Assembly: GCA_963843755.1 (NCBI GenBank) | Contig: CAWJLS010000005.1 | Location: 248,001 to 312,000, forward strand | Direction of reading: 5' to 3' | Source: CAWJLS01 sp963843755 | GTDB taxonomy: Bacteria > Acidobacteriota > Thermoanaerobaculia > Multivoradales > DATKCC01 | Length of the DNA: 64,000 nt | Part shown: one piece after another, positions 1 through 7,980 of the stretch | How positions within the stretch are numbered: position 1 is the first letter of the stretch | Layout of the letters: the number at the start of each line of letters is the position of its first letter | Notes under the pieces: model-generated | Database searches by the model: none | The model's input: only the letters and a program-made list of their open reading frames with translations | What the model was told of the DNA's origin: nothing | Made by a program: the position numbers and the translations under genes

Positions 1-2616
1 CGCGTGCTGCGCACCCCGTGGTCGCTCGAGAGCGGCGGCGAAGGCTCCGGCATCTGGAAGTCGACCGACGGCGGCGACACCTGGACCGAGCTGACCGGCA
101 ACGAGGGCCTGCCCGGCGGCACCTGGGGCAAGTGTGGCATCGCCGTCTCGCCCACCGACCCCGATTCGGTCTACGCCATCATCGAGAACGAGCACGGCGG
201 TGTCTTCCGCTCGAAGGACGGCGGCAAGACCTGGGCGCAGACCAACAAGGAGCGCACGCTGCGCCAGCGCGCCTGGTACTACACGCGGATCTACGCCGAC
301 CCGGCCGACGCCGAGTCGCTCTACGTGGTCAACGTCCGGTTCTGGCGCTCGAAGGACGGCGGCAAGAGCTTCTCGTCGATCTCGGTACCCCACGGCGACA
401 ACCACGACCTGTGGATCGCGCCCGAGGATGCGCACCGGATGATCGAGGCGAACGACGGCGGAGCCAACGTGTCGTTCGACGGCGGCGAGACCTGGTCGTC
501 GGAGGACAACCAGCCGACCGCCCAGTTCTACCGGGTGTCGACCGACAACCATTTCCCGTACCGCCTGCTCGGCGGGCAGCAGGACAACTCGGCGGTGCGC
601 ATCCAGTCGCGCTCGACCCACGGCGGCTCGATCGGCGTCCGGGACTGGGAGCCGACCGCCGGCGGCGAGAGCGGCTTCATCGTCGCCAAGCCGGACGATG
701 CGGACGTGATCTACGGCGGCTCCTACGGTGGGGTGCTGGTACGGATCGACCACGAGAGCGGCGAGGTGCGGGCGGTCAACGTCTGGCCCGACGATCCCAT
801 GGGCGCCGGCGCCGGCGACCAGAAGTACCGCTTCCAGTGGAACTACCCCGTGTTCTTCTCGCCCCACGACCCGGACCGGCTCTACGCCGCCGCCAACGTC
901 CTCTTCCGGAGCGACGACGCGGGCCAGTCGTGGACCAAGGTCAGCCCCGACCTGACCCGGGCCGATCCGGACAAGCTCGGCTCCTCGGGCGGGCCGATCA
1001 CCCAGGACAACACCAGCGTCGAGTACTACGCGACGATCTTCGCGGCGGCCGAGTCGCCGGTGCAGGAGGGCGTGCTCTGGGCCGGCTCCGACGACGGCCT
1101 GGTCCACGTCTCCCGCGACGACGGGGCCACCTGGACCGATGTCACGCCCGACTGGCCCGAGTGGATGCAGGTCAACGCGATCGACCCGAGCCCGCTCGAC
1201 GCGGCCACGGCCTACGTCGCCGGCACCCGCTACAAGCTGGACGACTTCCACCCGTACCTCTACAAGACGACCGACTGGGGCAAGAGCTGGACGAAGATCG
1301 TCGACGGCATCCCGGAGGATCACTTCACCCGGGTGGTGCGCGCCGATTCGGTGCGCCCGGGCCTGCTCTACGCCGGCACGGAGGACGGGGTGTACGTGTC
1401 GTTCGACGACGGCAAGAGCTGGCGCTCGCTGCAGCTCGAGCTGCCGATCGTCCCGATCACCGACCTGCTGGTGAAGGAGGGCGACCTGGTCGCCGCGACC
1501 CAGGGACGGGGCTTCTGGATCCTGGACGACCTGTCGCCCCTGCGGGCCCTCGACGCCTCCGCCGCGAAGCTCGCATCCGCCAAGCCGGGCGACGGGGTGC
1601 CGGAGCTCCTGCCGCCGCGGCCGGCGCTCCGCGTGCGCGGCGGCGGCGGCTGGGGCGGCGGCAACGGCGGCACCAACCCGCCGTCCGGCCTCGCCCTCTA
1701 CTACGTCCTGCCGGACGAGCCGGCGGCCGACACCGAGGTCAAGATCGACCTGCTGGACGCCCACGGCGACCTCATCCGGACCCTGACCCGCAAGCCGGAG
1801 AAGGGGAAGAAGGGGGAGAAGGGTGACGGGGAGGGCGGCGACCCGGACGAGCACGAGGGGCCGGGACGGCGGGATTCGGCGACCGGCGAGCTGAAGATCC
1901 TGACCACCGACAAGGGGATGAACCGGGTGCTCTGGGACCTCGAGTACCCGGGGGCCGAGGACTTCCCCGGGCTGATCCTGTGGAACCGCAACCTGAACGG
2001 CCCCCTGGCCGTGCCCGGCCACTACACCGCCCGGATGACCGTGGGGGACTGGACCGGCGAGGTGCCGTTCGAGGTCGTCCCCGATCCGCGCGCCTCGGCG
2101 ACGCCGGAGGACTACCAGGCCCAGCTCGACTTCATGCTCGGCGTCCGCGACAAGCTGACCGAGACCCACCGGGCGATCGGCCGCATTCGCGATGTCAAAA
2201 AGCAGCTCGCGACGGTCAAGAAGCGGCTCGCCGACCGTGACGAGGCGAAGGAGGTTCGGGACGCGGCCGACGAGCTGACCAAGACCCTGACCGGGATCGA
2301 GGAGGCGCTCTACCAGACCAAGAACGAGAGCCCCCAGGACCCGCTCAACTTCCCCATCCGGCTCAACGACAAGCTGGCCAGCCTGCTCGGCCTGGCGGAC
2401 CTGGGCGACTTCCGTCCCACCGACCAGATGCTCGCCGTCCGCGACGAGCTGATGGCGAAGATCGACGAGCAGCTCACCCGCCTGGAAGCGGTCTGGACCG
2501 ACGACCTGCCGGCGTTCAACACGATGGCCCGGGATGCCGGGGTGGCGACGGTCCTGCTGCCGCCGGCCAAGGACGAGGAGCCCGCGGAGCCGTCGGACGG
2601 AGGCCCCTCGGTATGA
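1..2616 (+). CDS. Sortilin/VPS10-like Asp-box repeat protein (5' end outside window)
   Basis: The reading frame is open from the first base, so the N-terminus and any signal peptide lie outside the window. The visible 871 residues carry at least eight Asp-box (BNR) motifs of the form S-x-D-x-G-x-(T/S)-W, including STDGGDTW, SKDGGKTW, SFDGGETW, SDDAGQSW and SFDDGKSW, which indicate a multi-bladed beta-propeller. A Gly-rich linker (about residues 540-560), an Ig-like stretch and a C-terminal helical region follow. This layout matches the large secreted VPS10/sortilin-like proteins often called glycosyl hydrolase or exo-sialidase; no catalytic residues are identifiable, so an enzymatic role is unproven. 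Its stop overlaps the next ATG (ATGA). Confidence in the family is high and in the function low. Confidence 0.85.
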   Translation, partial: RVLRTPWSLESGGEGSGIWKSTDGGDTWTELTGNEGLPGGTWGKCGIAVSPTDPDSVYAIIENEHGGVFRSKDGGKTWAQTNKERTLRQRAWYYTRIYADPADAESLYVVNVRFWRSKDGGKSFSSISVPHGDNHDLWIAPEDAHRMIEANDGGANVSFDGGETWSSEDNQPTAQFYRVSTDNHFPYRLLGGQQDNSAVRIQSRSTHGGSIGVRDWEPTAGGESGFIVAKPDDADVIYGGSYGGVLVRIDHESGEVRAVNVWPDDPMGAGAGDQKYRFQWNYPVFFSPHDPDRLYAAANVLFRSDDAGQSWTKVSPDLTRADPDKLGSSGGPITQDNTSVEYYATIFAAAESPVQEGVLWAGSDDGLVHVSRDDGATWTDVTPDWPEWMQVNAIDPSPLDAATAYVAGTRYKLDDFHPYLYKTTDWGKSWTKIVDGIPEDHFTRVVRADSVRPGLLYAGTEDGVYVSFDDGKSWRSLQLELPIVPITDLLVKEGDLVAATQGRGFWILDDLSPLRALDASAAKLASAKPGDGVPELLPPRPALRVRGGGGWGGGNGGTNPPSGLALYYVLPDEPAADTEVKIDLLDAHGDLIRTLTRKPEKGKKGEKGDGEGGDPDEHEGPGRRDSATGELKILTTDKGMNRVLWDLEYPGAEDFPGLILWNRNLNGPLAVPGHYTARMTVGDWTGEVPFEVVPDPRASATPEDYQAQLDFMLGVRDKLTETHRAIGRIRDVKKQLATVKKRLADRDEAKEVRDAADELTKTLTGIEEALYQTKNESPQDPLNFPIRLNDKLASLLGLADLGDFRPTDQMLAVRDELMAKIDEQLTRLEAVWTDDLPAFNTMARDAGVATVLLPPAKDEEPAEPSDGGPSV

Positions 2617-2753
2617 AGATCTTCGTCACCGCTACCACCGGCTACCTGGGCCACGCGGTCGCCGCGGAGCTGCGCGGAGCCGGCCACGCGGTGGACGGCG
2701 TCGCCCTTGCCTACCGCGCGTGGCAGGAGGCGTCCGAGGGGAGCGGCGCGTGA
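2613..2753 (+). pseudogene. N-terminal stub of an NAD(P)-dependent epimerase/NmrA-type protein
   Basis: This 46-residue frame begins with an ATG that overlaps the previous stop. It starts MKIFVTATTGYLGHAV, the beta-alpha-beta start of an extended SDR (T-G-x-x-G nucleotide loop), followed by a second-strand-like segment. Family members are about 220-330 residues, so only the first Rossmann unit remains. The stop falls inside the start of the downstream gene (overlap GTGA), so the stub is translationally coupled on both sides. It could be the remnant of an internal deletion, or a short coupling peptide that is still translated. I see no rest of the gene in any frame nearby. Confidence 0.6.
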
Positions 2754-3238
2754 GCGATCCGGTGACCCGCCTCCGCCGCGCCTGGGCGACCCTCCGGCGC
2801 CTGCCGGGCGGCCCCTGGCTGTTCTCGAAGATGGTCGGACGCTCGGCGCCCTACACCGGCACCATCAAGGCCCGGGTCGAGGAGCTGGCAGAAGGCTACG
2901 CCCGGCTCACCATGCGCGACCGCAACCGGGTGCGCAACCACCTGCGCTCGGTCCATGCCGTCGCCCAGCTCAACCTGGCGGAGGAGACGTCGGGCCTCGC
3001 GGTCCTGTTCTCGCTCCCGGCCGGCCACCGCGGCATCCCGGTCCACCTGGCGATCGACTACCTGAAGAAGGCGCGGGGCACCATCACCGCGGAGTGCCGG
3101 GTGTCCGGTGGCATCGCGCCGATCCCCGAGGAGACGCCGGACGACCGGCGGGAGGTGGAGGTGGAGGTCCGGCTGACCGATCCCCACGGCGAGGTGGTGT
3201 CGGAAGCCAGGGCGCGCTGGGTGATCGGCCGCGGTTGA
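2750..3238 (+). CDS. DUF4442-like hotdog-fold protein
   Basis: This 162-residue protein starts at a GTG that overlaps the stop of the epimerase stub. It has a basic N-terminal helix and a hotdog-like core: a helix with NHLRSVHAVAQLNLAEE, strands around PVHLAIDYLKKARGTIT, then alternating strands to the end. This matches the DUF4442/PaaI-like acyl-CoA thioesterase superfamily, in which the N/H near the helix start and an acidic residue in the helix contribute to thioester hydrolysis. The substrate cannot be told from sequence. The start choice rests on the GTGA coupling and on the family N-terminus. Confidence in the fold is moderate to high. Confidence 0.7.
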   Translation: MSDPVTRLRRAWATLRRLPGGPWLFSKMVGRSAPYTGTIKARVEELAEGYARLTMRDRNRVRNHLRSVHAVAQLNLAEETSGLAVLFSLPAGHRGIPVHLAIDYLKKARGTITAECRVSGGIAPIPEETPDDRREVEVEVRLTDPHGEVVSEARARWVIGRG

Positions 3239-3276
3239 CCGGATCTCCCCCCAATCTCTGCCGTCCGGTGGCCGTG

Positions 3277-3663
3277 TCAGCGTCGAGGTTCTGCCTTCAG
3301 GTAGCGGTCTGTACCGACCACCCGGGGATCGAGGGCGTGGTCGTAGAGCCGCAGACCGCCGAAGAGGGCGCGCACCCGGCGGACGCCCCGCTCGTGGAGC
3401 GCCGCGGCGAGCGGGCGGGCGCGGCTGCCGTCGTCGTCCAGCAGGACCACGTCCCCCTGCGGACTGGCCGGATCGGCCGATCGCCAGTCCGAGATCTCCT
3501 CCTCCGGCGCATGCCGTGCGCCGTGGAGCGTCACCTCGGGCGCTTCCCGCAGGTCCACCAGGGTCGGCGCCTCGCCGTCACAGAGCCGCCGGTAGAGCTC
3601 GTAGGGGGAGCAGTCGAGCTCCGGATCGAACCCCACGACCGGCAGCTCCCGCCGTGCGGTCAC
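3277..3663 (-). CDS. Rhodanese-like domain protein lacking the catalytic cysteine
   Basis: A 128-residue protein starting at a GTG 8 bases after the DUF1015 stop, so probably its operon partner. It shows the rhodanese order: TLVDLREAPEV (CH2A-like Asp/Glu region), HGARHAPEEEI and a strand VVLLDDDGSRA where an active enzyme would have C-x-x-G-x-R. The nucleophile position is Asp, so sulfurtransferase activity is unlikely. The C-terminal GVRRVRALFGGLRLYD is the usual rhodanese helix-turn (the V-x-x-L-x-G-G pattern). It is probably a binding or regulatory module. No Cys is available near the loop to take over the role. Confidence 0.7.
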   Translation of the reverse strand: MTARRELPVVGFDPELDCSPYELYRRLCDGEAPTLVDLREAPEVTLHGARHAPEEEISDWRSADPASPQGDVVLLDDDGSRARPLAAALHERGVRRVRALFGGLRLYDHALDPRVVGTDRYLKAEPRR

Positions 3664-3671
3664 CGCGCGGC

Positions 3672-4934
3672 TCAGCCCAGGGTCGCGGCGTGGTCGGTCC
3701 AGACCATGCCGGAGACCACTTTCGGCAGGAAGCGGGTCGACTTGGGCGGCAGCATCTCGCCGCCCGCGATCGCCGCCGCGAAGTCCGCCGGCTCCATGGG
3801 CGGCAGGAAGAGGCCGACGGCCACCTTCTCGGAGCGCACCATCTGCCAGAGCTCGTCCGGATCGGACCGGTAGACGACGGTGCCGTCGGTCGCCGACGCC
3901 TCCGGCAGGCCGAGGCCCGGGAGCAGGTCGCCGTGGAGCAGCGCGACGGAGAGCCGCCGGGCGCCGGGCGACAGGTGCTGGGCGGCCGCCGAGCCCGGGT
4001 CCAGGGTCCAGATCTCGGGCGCGTCGCCGCGGGTCAGGATGCCGAGCGCGGGCTGGGGCGCGGCGGCCACCGCGTCGGCGAAGGAGCGGCCGTCCGCGGC
4101 GTCGACGGTCGTCCGGGCCGCCACCCGGCTCGCGGTGCGGGCGAGCCCCGGGTCCTCGTGCAGGGCGCGGTGGATCGGCTTGATCTCGAGCGCCGGGGAG
4201 TGGAGGCTGGTGATCACCGCCAGCTTGGTGGCGGCGGTGGCGGGCGGCTCGCCGCCGGCGGCGAGCACGCCCCGCCCGCGGGCGTACTGGAGGGCGACCT
4301 TGTAACGGTGGTGGCCGTCGGCGATGGCCGCCGGCGCCTGGCCCAGGCAGGCGCGGTAGCGGGCGATGCGTCCGGCGCCGTCCAGGCGGAAGATCTGGTG
4401 GCGGTTGCCCGCCTCGTCCCGGTGGTCGACCAGGGCGGTGGCGCCGGCGAGATCCTCCTGGAGGAGGCGGTCGAGGGCGCCGTCGGCGTCGTCCGAGAGC
4501 AGCAGCACCGGCTCCAGGTCGACCTCGGTCGCCCGCAGCAGCGCCAGCCGGTCGGCCAGCGGCTTGGCGAGGGTCTCCTCGTGGGGGCGGATGACGCCGG
4601 AGGACGGCTCCTCGAGACCGACCAGGGCGGTCAGGCCGAGGCGCCGGCCGCCGTCGGGCAGGTCGATCGAGTAGGGGTAGAGGGAGGGCTGGGGCGCGCG
4701 CCGGGCGGCGCCCTCGTCCAACCACTCCCGGTACGTCCGGTCCGCCTCCTTGTAGGAGTCGCCGAGCACGCCCGCGCTCGGCTTGGTCAGCCAGGTGAAG
4801 TGATGGGGGTCGAGGGCGTGGAGTTGCTCGGCGCGGCGCGCGTCGATCTGGTCGTACGGCGGCGCGGCGAGGCGTCCGCGGTCGGCGGCCGTTCCCGGCC
4901 CGTAGGTGATCCCTTCGAAGGCGTAGATGCGCAT
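3672..4934 (-). CDS. DUF1015 family protein
   Basis: This is a 420-residue protein with the features of the DUF1015 family: N-terminal MRIYAFEGITY and LAAPPYDQID, a central ADGHHRYKVAL motif, and a C-terminal EMLPPKSTRFLPKV with Pro-Pro-Lys-Ser-Thr. The ADGHHRY block is the invariant family signature. The biochemical role is unsettled; in several bacteria the gene lies near serine or one-carbon metabolism genes, but not here. The start is the ATG preceded by AAGGAT. A TACAAT hexamer on the same strand at 5014-5019 could be its -10 element, giving a leader of about 75 bases that contains a GGTCCC/GGGACC hairpin. Confidence 0.85.
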   Translation of the reverse strand: MRIYAFEGITYGPGTAADRGRLAAPPYDQIDARRAEQLHALDPHHFTWLTKPSAGVLGDSYKEADRTYREWLDEGAARRAPQPSLYPYSIDLPDGGRRLGLTALVGLEEPSSGVIRPHEETLAKPLADRLALLRATEVDLEPVLLLSDDADGALDRLLQEDLAGATALVDHRDEAGNRHQIFRLDGAGRIARYRACLGQAPAAIADGHHRYKVALQYARGRGVLAAGGEPPATAATKLAVITSLHSPALEIKPIHRALHEDPGLARTASRVAARTTVDAADGRSFADAVAAAPQPALGILTRGDAPEIWTLDPGSAAAQHLSPGARRLSVALLHGDLLPGLGLPEASATDGTVVYRSDPDELWQMVRSEKVAVGLFLPPMEPADFAAAIAGGEMLPPKSTRFLPKVVSGMVWTDHAATLG

Positions 4935-5105
4935 ACTGATCCTTGGCTGGCGGTCGGTTCGAGAGCGGTGTCGGGAGCGCTCGGGGACACGGTCCCCGGG
5001 ACCCGTCCGCGGCATTGTATCCATTCGGCGTGGCGTCCTACGAGGGGGTGTCACGAAACCGGGGCCGGGCGGCCTCCGGGCCGGCGGAGCGTCGCCCCGC
5101 CGCGG

Positions 5106-5111
5106 TATACA
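5106..5111 (+). promoter_or_regulatory. Candidate -10 element of the TPP decarboxylase gene
   Basis: The hexamer TATACA ends 11 bases before the ATG, leaving room for only a very short leader. No Shine-Dalgarno sequence lies between it and the start. It fits the pattern of -10-like hexamers close to start codons seen elsewhere in the window. Confidence 0.4.
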
Positions 5112-5122
5112 CTCGCCCCGCG

Positions 5123-6814
5123 ATGAGTGCACTGCCCAAGGCCACCGGCTCGAAGCGCAAGGTCCGCCGGCCGCTGCGCAACCCCACCCTCAGCCGCTTC
5201 GTCCTCGACCAGCTCGCCGAGGCCGGCGTCGGCCAGGTGTTCGCGATTCCGGGGGACTTCATCCTCCGCCTGTGCGAGGTGATCGACGACTACCGGGGGA
5301 TCGACCTGCTCACCCTGTCCCACGAGCCGGGGGTCGGGTTCGCGGCCAGCGGGGCGGCCCGCGGCCGGGAGGGGATCGCGGTGGCCTGCGTCACCTACGG
5401 CGCCGGCGCCCTCAACATGGTCAACCCGGTGGCCGCGGCCTACGCCGAGAAGACTCCGATGCTGGTGCTGACCGGCGGGCCGAGCAAGATGGAGCGCGAG
5501 GGAGGCATCCTGGTCCACCACCAGGTCAAGAGCTTCGACTCCCAGCTCAAGGTCTTCCGCGAGGTCACCCACTACCAGGCGGTGCTCGACGATCCGGAGA
5601 CGGCGGCCGACCAGGTGCGCTACGCCATCGACGTCTGCCGCGCCTACTCGCTGCCGGTCTACCTCGAGGTGCCGCGGGACATGGTCGACGCGCGCATCCG
5701 GCTGAGCGAGGCGCGGAGCCTGTCCGTGCCGACCGAGCCGGGCGCGGTGGAGGAGGCGGCCGCCGAGCTGCTGGAGACCATCGCCGCCGCCGAGCGTCCG
5801 GTGCTGGTCGTCGGGGTCGAGGTCCACCGCTTCCGCCTGGCCGAGCGGGTGGTCGAGCTGGCCGAGCGCCTCGGCCTGACCGTGGTCTCAACCTTCATGG
5901 GCCGCGGGACGTTCCCGGACGACCATCCCCAGTGGGCCGGCACCTACCTGGGGCCGGCCTCGCCGCCCGGCGTCCGCGAGCTGGTAGAGGAGTCCGACTG
6001 CCTGGTGATGCTCGGCGCCCTGCTGGCGGACACCAACATGGGGGTGCGCATCCGGGCGCTCGACCCGCGCCACGTGGTGCTGGCGGTCTCGCGCGAGGTG
6101 CGCATCGGCTTCCACCGCTACGGCGACGTGCCGCTCACGGACCTGGTCGCGGCGATGATCACCACCAGCGGCGCGGCCCACCGTGACGACTTCCGGAGCC
6201 GCGACGGCCGGCCGCCGTTCATGCGCGCGGACGACGAGCCCTCCGACGGTCCGATCCGGGTCGCCGCGATGATCGCCGAGATCAACCGCTTTTTCGCCGA
6301 GACCGGCGATCTCCCGGTGGTCACCGACACCGGCGACTGTCTGTTCTGCAGCCACGAGATCGACACCCGGGCGGTGGTGGCGTCGGCCTACTACGCCACC
6401 ATGGGCTTCGGCCTGCCGGCGGCCATGGGGTTCGAAGCGGCGACCGGCCGCCGGCCGCTGGTGCTGGTCGGCGACGGCGGCTTCCAGATGACCGGTGGCG
6501 AGCTGGTCCACGCCCGGCGCTGGGGGGTCGCGCCGATCGTGATCGTGATGAACAACGAGTCGTGGGAGATGCTGCGCTCGTTCCTGCCCGCCGCCTACGA
6601 CGACCTTCCGGACGGCCGCTATGCCGAGGTGGCGAAGCTCTGGGGGGCCGAAGGCCTCCGCGCCGGCACCGCCGCCGAGCTCCGCGCCGCCCTGGCGCGG
6701 GCCCGCGCCAGCGACGGACCGGTGCTGATCGAGGTGCCCCTGGCCAAGGGCGACATCTCGGAGACGCTCGCGACCTTCACCCGCAGCGTCGGCACCACGC
6801 CGCCGCCGGAGTGA
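5123..6814 (+). CDS. Thiamine diphosphate-dependent 2-oxo acid decarboxylase (PDC/IPDC-like)
   Basis: A 563-residue three-domain ThDP enzyme. The PYR domain has the activating Glu68 in LSHEPGVGF and the adjacent His132-His133 pair typical of pyruvate, indolepyruvate and phenylpyruvate decarboxylases. The PP domain carries the ThDP/Mg motif beginning with Gly450-Asp-Gly and closing with Asn477-Asn478, 28 residues apart. The HH pair favours a decarboxylase over acetolactate synthase. The true substrate (pyruvate, an aromatic or branched-chain 2-oxo acid) cannot be fixed from sequence. It is a cytosolic single gene whose neighbours are unrelated. The ATG chosen gives the usual short basic N-terminal extension before the PYR fold. 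Confidence 0.85.
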   Translation: MSALPKATGSKRKVRRPLRNPTLSRFVLDQLAEAGVGQVFAIPGDFILRLCEVIDDYRGIDLLTLSHEPGVGFAASGAARGREGIAVACVTYGAGALNMVNPVAAAYAEKTPMLVLTGGPSKMEREGGILVHHQVKSFDSQLKVFREVTHYQAVLDDPETAADQVRYAIDVCRAYSLPVYLEVPRDMVDARIRLSEARSLSVPTEPGAVEEAAAELLETIAAAERPVLVVGVEVHRFRLAERVVELAERLGLTVVSTFMGRGTFPDDHPQWAGTYLGPASPPGVRELVEESDCLVMLGALLADTNMGVRIRALDPRHVVLAVSREVRIGFHRYGDVPLTDLVAAMITTSGAAHRDDFRSRDGRPPFMRADDEPSDGPIRVAAMIAEINRFFAETGDLPVVTDTGDCLFCSHEIDTRAVVASAYYATMGFGLPAAMGFEAATGRRPLVLVGDGGFQMTGGELVHARRWGVAPIVIVMNNESWEMLRSFLPAAYDDLPDGRYAEVAKLWGAEGLRAGTAAELRAALARARASDGPVLIEVPLAKGDISETLATFTRSVGTTPPPE

Positions 6815-6821
6815 GGCCGGC

Positions 6822-7010
6822 TCACCACTCCACGCCGAGGTTCAGCAGGTAGCGCCAGTCGTCCTTCGTCCGCCCCGGGGCCAAGTCGGTGTCGTCGTCG
6901 TCCTCGGCTCGGGTCGCCTGGGCGCCGGTGGTGTCGCGGTAGGTGTCGGTGCGGGTGACGACCTCGCCTTCGGGGTTGACGATCAGGCCGGCCGACGCGT
7001 TGCCCGCTCC
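6822..7010 (-). pseudogene. C-terminal remnant of a beta-barrel-type outer-membrane protein
   Basis: On the minus strand an open frame ending at a TGA (6824-6822) encodes about 60 residues: an Asp/Thr-rich loop with DTYRDTTGAQATRAEDDDD, then DDWRYLLNLGVEW as the very end. Alternating hydrophobic residues finishing in an aromatic residue are the recognition signal of an outer-membrane barrel C-terminus. No start codon or barrel upstream is visible, because the frame runs straight into the terminator of the next gene. It looks like the 3' end of a deleted gene. It is too short to name the family. Confidence 0.45.
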
Positions 7011-7015
7011 AGGCG

Positions 7016-7056
7016 CAAGAAAAAGACCGCCGGCACCCCGAGGGGCGACGGCGGTC
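7016..7056 (-). terminator. Rho-independent terminator of the repeat lipoprotein gene
   Basis: Read on the minus strand, an 8-bp GC stem (GACCGCCG pairing with CGGCGGTC, with further CCC/GGG pairing inside) is followed by a TTTTTCTT run. It sits 34 bases after the stop of the lipoprotein gene. It is one of only two textbook intrinsic terminators found in the window. Confidence 0.85.
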
Positions 7057-7089
7057 CGTACTTGACTTGGATGTCGGGCAGAGCCCGTC

Positions 7090-7425
7090 TTACATGGAGC
7101 CGTCGCCCTGATCGGCCGGCTTCTGGTCGTCCATGCTGCCGCCGTCGTCGTTCATCGCACCGCCGTCGTCGCTCATCGAGCCATCGCCCTTGTCCATCGA
7201 GTCGTCGCCCATGGACTCGTCGCCCTTGTCCATGGAGTCGTCGCCCTTGTCCATGGAGTCGTCGCCCATGCTCTCGTCGCCCTTGTCCATGGCGTCGCCC
7301 TGATCGGCCGCGGGCTGGTCCATCGTCTCGTCGGCGGCCTTCTGCTTCGGCGCGCAAGCGACCATCGGAAGGGCCACGAAGGCCAACAGGCTCAGAATCG
7401 ACAGGTGAATCAGCAGCTTCTTCAT
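7090..7425 (-). CDS. Small acidic Met/Asp-rich repeat lipoprotein (MXKDX-like)
   Basis: This is a 111-residue lipoprotein. The signal peptide runs MKKLLIHLSILSLLAF and ends in a lipobox LPMVAC, so Cys24 would be lipidated. The mature part is almost only tandem repeats of (S/A)MDKGD and (E/D)SMGDD, then looser MSDDGG/MNDDGG/MDDQ units. It resembles the pentapeptide MXKDX repeat proteins, whose function is unknown. The strong negative charge and regular Met could suit metal binding or a periplasmic buffer, but that is speculation. A poor fit to the coding bias of its neighbours (many GTCGTCGCCC repeats) reflects the repeats. It has its own terminator. Confidence 0.8.
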   Translation of the reverse strand: MKKLLIHLSILSLLAFVALPMVACAPKQKAADETMDQPAADQGDAMDKGDESMGDDSMDKGDDSMDKGDESMGDDSMDKGDGSMSDDGGAMNDDGGSMDDQKPADQGDGSM

Positions 7426-7467
7426 CTCGGTGTTCCCCCTTCAGCAGTTGATGGGTGGGTCGCGGCG

Positions 7468-7779
7468 TCAGTCGCCGGGCCCGGTCACTCGAATCAAGTT
7501 CTGGACGTCCTGGACCCCTTCGACCTCTCGAGCCAGTGCTTCGGCCCGGGCTCTCGAGGGTTCCCGCGGAACCTGGCCGGTGAGGGTGACGATTCCCGCG
7601 GCGGTGGCCACGTCGATCGAAGCGGTTCCGAGAAACGCGTCGTCCGCCAACCGTTGCTGGATCGTCGAGGTGATGACGGCATCCGTCACTCGCTCGTCGA
7701 CCGTGCGAGCTCCGGAGCTGCAGGCCCCGGCGATCAACGCCAAGACGAGAAGCCCCAGGCTGGCGATCGATTGCGTCGT
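7468..7779 (-). CDS. BON-domain lipoprotein with a non-standard start codon
   Basis: The mature part is a single BON domain (V-T-D-A-V-I-T-S-T-I helix, then GIVTLTGQVPR and the VEGVQDVQNLI strand), a fold that binds phospholipid or peptidoglycan-linked partners in OsmY/DolP-type envelope proteins. The frame upstream of the domain encodes a perfect lipoprotein signal, TQSIASLGLLVLALIAGAC, but contains no ATG or GTG; an in-frame stop bounds it. A GGAGGT ribosome site (7787-7792) lies 7 bases before the ACG at 7779, the position where ATG would be expected. A TTG start at 7743 is possible but would leave only a seven-residue signal. It sits upstream of the repeat lipoprotein, in the same direction. 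Confidence 0.7.
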   Translation of the reverse strand, partial: TTQSIASLGLLVLALIAGACSSGARTVDERVTDAVITSTIQQRLADDAFLGTASIDVATAAGIVTLTGQVPREPSRARAEALAREVEGVQDVQNLIRVTGPGD

Positions 7780-7980
7780 CTCTGAAACCTCCGCTCACCT
7801 CCTCGCCTGTCCGCTTCGGCACCCACCGGCTCGATGCAGTCCACCGGGGATCAGGCGCGTCCGCCGGAAGCCGTTTCGGCCACAGGCGCTCGGTCTCTAT
7901 GGGATCGTCTGCGTCGGGCAGTATACCCACGCACCCGGACCGCTACAAGCGGCTACCGGACACGCCACGCAGGCCCGTCG

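Noticed and set aside
6983..7930. A leftward 315-residue frame across the two small lipoproteins
   Set aside because: Arg/Gly-rich shadow of the real genes; it crosses the terminator.
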